From NCBI GenBank assembly GCA_938034445.1, contig CALHLD010000026.1:64562-128561 (forward strand): a DNA stretch of 64,000 nt, read 5' to 3'. The notes beneath the pieces are model-generated. The model was not told the origin of the DNA. It worked only from the letters and a program-made list of their open reading frames with translations, and did no database searches. Below, piece by piece: positions 60,153 through 64,000 of this stretch (position 1 is its first letter; every line of letters begins with the position of its first letter). Both the position numbers and the translations under genes were made by a program. The stretch is from an uncultured archaeon (GTDB lineage Archaea; Thermoproteota; Nitrososphaeria; JACIWG01).

Positions 60153-60487
60153 TAAATTTTGTATTTAAAGTCAAAAAAATTTCCCTTTTCCAACATATAA
60201 GCTAAATAATTTATTAAGAATACTAATTCGTTAGAAGTTTGATAAAAATTACATTACTCAAATCTATTAGAGGGAAGTGAATTTAGACTGAAGCCGCGCA
60301 GACATGACAGTACTAAAAATTAATTGAAGTAAAAAATTGGATATAAGAAACTTGAACCAGTACATCTTATATATAGTGGAATCAAAGAGAAATAAAATCT
60401 AGTAGATTTAATTAGTTTAAGACCCTTCCCCGTTTATTCAATTTTAAAAATTTACCATCTATTAAAATAGTATTTGGTTTCAAATCT
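60153..60487. other. Gene-free stretch between vapBC and the sugar-acid dehydratase
   Basis: About 330 bp, A/T-rich. I see no coding pattern, hairpin or RNA gene in it, apart from T-runs after the dehydratase gene (around 60420-60480, minus-strand downstream). Confidence 0.4.
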
Positions 60488-61708
60488 TTATTTTGGTGCA
60501 TTTGTTTCGAAGAAGTCTTCATCTCCTTCTCTAACATGCTTTCTTGCAATATTTTCGTCCAATTCTATCCCTAATCCTGGCTTTTCTGGAACCTTCACAT
60601 AGCCATCTTCTACCAATGGTTGAGGCAGCCCTTTCACTATTCCACCATCCCACCATATTTTGTTTTGTGCGAATGGGAACTCCATTGCTATAAAGTTTGC
60701 TGGAAATGTTGATGTCACATGCACTGAAGCCATCAGTCCTATTGGCCCATTAAAGCCTGAATGTGGTGCTATAAGTATTTGATGCAAATCAGCATACTCA
60801 GCTATCCACTTTATTTCTGAAAGACCTCCACAGTCCGCTGGATCAGGCCCTATTATGTCTACCGCCTCCCTTTCAATTAGTTCTTTAAAGCCGTATCTTG
60901 TACATATCTGTTCACCCGTATGTATTGGTACAGTACTTTTCATTCTAACAATCTTATATGCTTTGACTTCAGTATATGGTGTATAGTCTCCAGTTATCAA
61001 ATCTTCAAGCCATAGAATGTTAAATCCTTCTACTGCCCTACTAAATTTCACTGCACTTGGCACACTAAAGCCTGGACCACAATCCAATGCAAGCCCAACC
61101 CCATCTCCGAGAGCATTTCTTAAAGCTTCAACACATCTAACCAAATACTTTAAACCAGATTCAGTTAAATGTCCCCTGGAAGGATGAGGACCTCCTAGAG
61201 TAGTACCATAATAGCTTTCCGGAACACCATCTAATATGCCACCATGGAAGCCAACTCCAAATTTGAATATTTTAAAACCATAGGGATGCTCTTTCCTCTT
61301 CCTCGCAACCTCATAATAGTCTTCTGGTGCATAATTTTTTAAGGGTTCACCAGTGTTAGTGTTATATACTCTAACCTTATCCCTAACCTTTCCACCCAAA
61401 AGCTTATGCACAGGCAAACCAAAATGCTTCCCCAAAAGATCCCACAATGCAACATCAATAGCGCTTACAACACTGCCCCAAGGCTTGAAGCCCACAAACC
61501 TATTAATTTTCACCATAACATGTTGATGATCAGTAGGATCCAAGCCGACAATAAACTTTCTATAAAATTGAACCTGCTGTTTAACATACTCAGCCCTATA
61601 TTCTCTTACATCTTCAATCTGCCCAAAACCACTTAACCCATTGTCACAATCGACACGAACAACAGGAGTATCAGCAATAATAGCACACCTGACATCAACA
61701 ATTTTCAT
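60488..61708 (-). CDS. Enolase-superfamily sugar-acid dehydratase (mandelate racemase subgroup)
   Basis: Acid-sugar dehydratase of about 406 aa. Catalytic and metal residues: K149 (KIFKFG), D209 (LDCGPG), E235 (WLEDLI), E266 (HTGEQI), D289 and H316 of the Asp-His dyad (GPDPADCGG, APHSGFNGP), and C-terminal PGLGIELD. This is the pattern of galactonate/gluconate-type dehydratases; the exact sugar acid is open. The frame is open to 61756, but the TATA box near 61737 is 25 nt above ATG 61708, so 61708 is preferred. The product would be a 2-keto-3-deoxy acid suited to the DHDPS-family or HpaI aldolases in this window. Confidence 0.87.
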   Translation of the reverse strand: MKIVDVRCAIIADTPVVRVDCDNGLSGFGQIEDVREYRAEYVKQQVQFYRKFIVGLDPTDHQHVMVKINRFVGFKPWGSVVSAIDVALWDLLGKHFGLPVHKLLGGKVRDKVRVYNTNTGEPLKNYAPEDYYEVARKRKEHPYGFKIFKFGVGFHGGILDGVPESYYGTTLGGPHPSRGHLTESGLKYLVRCVEALRNALGDGVGLALDCGPGFSVPSAVKFSRAVEGFNILWLEDLITGDYTPYTEVKAYKIVRMKSTVPIHTGEQICTRYGFKELIEREAVDIIGPDPADCGGLSEIKWIAEYADLHQILIAPHSGFNGPIGLMASVHVTSTFPANFIAMEFPFAQNKIWWDGGIVKGLPQPLVEDGYVKVPEKPGLGIELDENIARKHVREGDEDFFETNAPK

Positions 61709-61887
61709 GCATATCAACTTTAGATTAAGTATGAAAATATTTAATTTTTTCCTCACTCATAATGTCATATCAGATTAAGGATGTTGAAAGCTCTTTCAAT
61801 CCATTTCTAGAATATGATACAAAAAGATTTTGGGAACTAAATATTATCAATATATCGTTTATATGTCCCGATTATATACAGAATGTG

Positions 61888-62627
61888 ATGGTTACAAAAA
61901 TAAGATTCTATGGTATCTCATTTTTTGAAATAAAAGTAAATGGAATAAAAATTCTTATTGATACCATGTATTGAAGGAAACACTCTTTGTCCAATAAAAG
62001 TTAAAGACATTAATCAAGCAGACCTAATACTCGTAACACATGGTGCTCCAGACCATATGGGTAATGCCATAGAAATACAGAAGCGTACTAAAGCAACCTT
62101 AGTTCCAGGTTCCGGTGTAATGGAACATGCGCTACGTTCAGGTGTAGAAAAAGACAATACAATAAGTGTTCTATGGGGCGACCTTATAGAAGTAAAAGGT
62201 ATCAAGATACAATATGTAGAATGTATGCACATTTCATTCTTTAAATCAGGTGACATTGTTTATTTCAGACCTCCCCCTAAGTTTTATAATAAGTTCTGAA
62301 GAAAATGTAAGAATATATAACATAGGTGATACTGCACTTTTTAGTGATATAAAGCTCATAGGTGAGCTTTATCAACCAAATATTATGCTAGTACCGATTG
62401 GTGGATCGCCTAAGCTTACTGGTGGATGGACACATCTAGCTCCAAGAGAGGCTTCACTAGCAGTTCAATGGATTCATCCATAAATAGTCATTCCCACACA
62501 TTTCGACCCAAATTCTAATGAAGTAAACGATTTTATTAAAAGGGTAAACTTATTATCTCCAGCAACCAAAGTTATTGTACTGAATGTTGGAGAAGAACTA
62601 GCCTATATACCAAGACAACAATTTTAA
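61888..62627 (+). pseudogene. Decayed MBL-fold hydrolase (UPF0173-like)
   Basis: Relative of the protein at 50993. From the ATG at 61888 (VTKIRFYGISFFEIKVNGIK), the frame breaks after GIKILID (an extra base near 61965), continues as PCIEGNTLCPIKVKDINQAD with HGAPDHMGN (the expected HxHxDH has lost its second His), breaks again near 62262, resumes as LPLSFIISSEENVRIYNIGD, and a Lys codon has become TAA near 62483 before IVIPTHFDPNS. The family's GHS motif is also mutated (YGIS). This multi-site decay makes it a real pseudogene rather than a sequencing error. 61762-61887 may be another small remnant. Confidence 0.8.
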
Positions 62628-62638
62628 TCTACAAATAA

Positions 62639-63811
62639 TTACTTTTCTTTATAAAATGACGCTAATAGAAGTACAGCAGACATTGAGCTAATAAAACAGA
62701 ACAATATAGCATAATTCCAGCCATACACTTCAATAAGCCAGCCGTTAAAAGAATCAGCAAACATTAACCCCAAATATCCTAAACCATCTATAAAACCTGC
62801 AACACTAGCGCCACCAAAGGTTTTATCAAACTCCATCGGTATAACAGCTGACATAATAACATGAGGCCCATACAAACTAAAACCTATCAAAAATAGCGAA
62901 AATATGCCAAAACCCAAAGAAGGATAAGTAGCATAATAGAGAACTAATGTTACAAAACTCAAAAATACAACTAAAGAGCATAAAACAAATCTTCTTCCAA
63001 AATTTTTTGCACGATCCAAAAGCCAACCTGAAAACATGGAGCCAAAAATTCCCCCTAAAGGTATAGCTACAGCAAAATAACTTGCTAACTCCAAACTTAA
63101 ACTATACCTTTCAAACAAATAAGATGGAGCCCACAAAGTAAAAACACTTCTAACAAACTGAAGAAGAACAAAAGCCAAAGCCACAACAACAATATTCTTG
63201 GAAGAAAACAGCATCCTAAAATTTTTAATCCAAACAAAACTACTCTCTCTAATCACATCATATTTTACATCCTTAACAGAAAAATATATCAAAAACGCTA
63301 AAACAACAAGAATTGCGGCAGGCACTATGAAAGCCATACGCCAACCATAAATTGAAACAATATAGCCAACCATAGGCCAAGCAATAACATTACCAACAAG
63401 AAAACAAGAACCAAATAAGCCGCCAACCTTACCAAAACCAGAACTAAAACTCGAACTTACAAGCTTAACTACAGAGGGCCAACCGGCTGCCTGAGCAAAA
63501 CCATTAACAGCCCAAAAAGCAAAAAACAAAATCCAAGAATCAGCATAGCCAAACAAAAAATTCATTAAAGCTGAAAGAAGTAGTCCAAAAAGAAGAATCC
63601 TTCTAGGACCATATACTTCAACAAGTTGGCCGTGAGCAAACTGGCCTGAAGCATAAGAAATCGAATAGGCACCGCCAATCAAACCCAAAACAAATTTAGA
63701 AAAACCAAATTCCACACCAATCAAAGGTAAGACAACAGAAAAGTTCAGCCTAGCCAAATACAAAAGAGCATAAGATAAATATGAGATTAAGAAAATATGT
63801 TCACGATTCAA
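62639..63811 (-). CDS. MFS transporter (OPA/ACS-like), 390 aa
   Basis: Major facilitator with 12 helices. The first half has GQFAHGQLVEVYGPRRILLFG (motif A-like) and PSVVKLVSSSFSSGFGKVGGLFGS, and the second FSGWLLDRAKNFGRRFVLC. Members of this group import organic acids, sugar phosphates or hexuronates. Its proximity to a sugar-acid dehydratase suggests a sugar-acid substrate (inference). ATG start at 63811. Confidence 0.83.
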   Translation of the reverse strand: MNREHIFLISYLSYALLYLARLNFSVVLPLIGVEFGFSKFVLGLIGGAYSISYASGQFAHGQLVEVYGPRRILLFGLLLSALMNFLFGYADSWILFFAFWAVNGFAQAAGWPSVVKLVSSSFSSGFGKVGGLFGSCFLVGNVIAWPMVGYIVSIYGWRMAFIVPAAILVVLAFLIYFSVKDVKYDVIRESSFVWIKNFRMLFSSKNIVVVALAFVLLQFVRSVFTLWAPSYLFERYSLSLELASYFAVAIPLGGIFGSMFSGWLLDRAKNFGRRFVLCSLVVFLSFVTLVLYYATYPSLGFGIFSLFLIGFSLYGPHVIMSAVIPMEFDKTFGGASVAGFIDGLGYLGLMFADSFNGWLIEVYGWNYAILFCFISSMSAVLLLASFYKEK

Positions 63812-63903
63812 ATCTAATCATAACACCCTCTTCACTAAGAGGGCATCAATAAATCATCATTTAAGTTTAATATCATTTTTATGTAAGGTGAAGTCTTGAC
63901 TTG

Positions 63904-64000
63904 AGGTGAGCTTGCAGCCTCAACAATATTAGCGACAATACCTCAAGTTGCGTTATACCTATCCTTCACAGGTTTTACTATAAGCGGTTCTAGAACACCC
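63904..64000 (+). pseudogene. Possible C-terminal remnant of an ABC sugar permease (window edge)
   Basis: After an in-frame TGA the plus strand reads LAASTILATIPQVALYLSF and then TGFTISGS up to the window end. The pattern resembles the last helix of MalG-type permeases. It is either a remnant or the continuation of a broken gene; only about 30 codons are visible, so the call is weak. Confidence 0.25.

Noticed and set aside
1-64000. tRNA, rRNA and riboswitch genes
   Set aside because: I looked for tRNA T-loop-like sequences and conserved rRNA or riboswitch motifs in the gene-free stretches and found none I could support by eye.

Overview
The window looks like chromosomal DNA of an AT-rich, probably thermophilic archaeon, most likely a heterotrophic member of the Thermoproteota/TACK side. 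This is inference from gene content; no rRNA or other phylogenetic marker is present. Reasons: TATA boxes repeatedly sit about 25 nt before start codons (leaderless transcripts), TTG and GTG starts are common, and two tungsten-type aldehyde ferredoxin oxidoreductases are present. There is also an ADP-forming acyl-CoA synthetase alpha subunit, an archaeal-type ATPase, an M32 carboxypeptidase, and several VapBC and HEPN/MNT pairs. I see no tRNA, rRNA or CRISPR array.

Layout. 1-9.3 kb: lipoate ligase, MBL hydrolase, 5-formyl-THF cycloligase-like protein, acetyl-CoA synthetase, then an aldehyde oxidoreductase (AOR) island (AOR, 65-aa protein, MoaD-like protein, radical SAM protein) and a NUDIX hydrolase. 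9.3-11.8 kb: a wrecked ABC importer whose ATPase is joined by deletion to the tail of a DUF47/PhoU-like gene. 11.8-17 kb: MFS and MscS-like membrane proteins behind an unusual regulator (a threonine-synthase fold without its PLP lysine, fused to a PadR-like winged helix), and an archaeal ATPase with direct repeats at its start. 17-24.8 kb: small-acid catabolism (two enolase-superfamily traces, LarA-like racemase, TauE exporter, beta-hydroxyacid dehydrogenase, DHDPS-family lyase) and a Tat-type nitroreductase with a membrane partner. 24.8-30.5 kb: HEPN/MNT, cysteine synthase, M50 protease, a frameshifted VapBC, MFS. 30.7-38.6 kb: split UxaA/SAF dehydratase, DapB-like dehydrogenase, M28 peptidase with Asp/Glu racemase, Ldh2-type dehydrogenase, HpcH/HpaI aldolase. 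38.6-46 kb: AlbA/Schlafen-type regulator behind a duplicated 32-bp element, Lrp-type RAM protein, LysE and EamA transporters, acyl-CoA synthetase alpha, second AOR. 46-54.6 kb: ordinary housekeeping genes (nitroreductase, M32 peptidase, AIM24, phosphoesterase, nitrilase, NAD synthetase, chromate transporter). 54.6-64 kb: accessory region with HEPN/MNT, MFS remnant, ECF S component, MGMT, two VapBC modules, TnpB remnant, sugar-acid dehydratase, MBL pseudogene and MFS transporter.

How it works together (inference): the organism appears to live on small organic and sugar acids and peptides. Dehydratases, an aldolase and a beta-hydroxyacid dehydrogenase would give pyruvate and glycerate-level products. 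AORs would oxidise aldehydes to acids, and AMP- and ADP-forming synthetases would interconvert acids and acyl-CoA. Many genes in the catabolic and toxin regions are broken, so the locus is actively losing genes. Several frameshifts lie in homopolymers and could instead be assembly errors.

The most interesting object is the regulator at 14253-15668, which looks like a fold-type-II counterpart of the MocR idea: an enzyme fold recruited as a ligand sensor for a winged helix.
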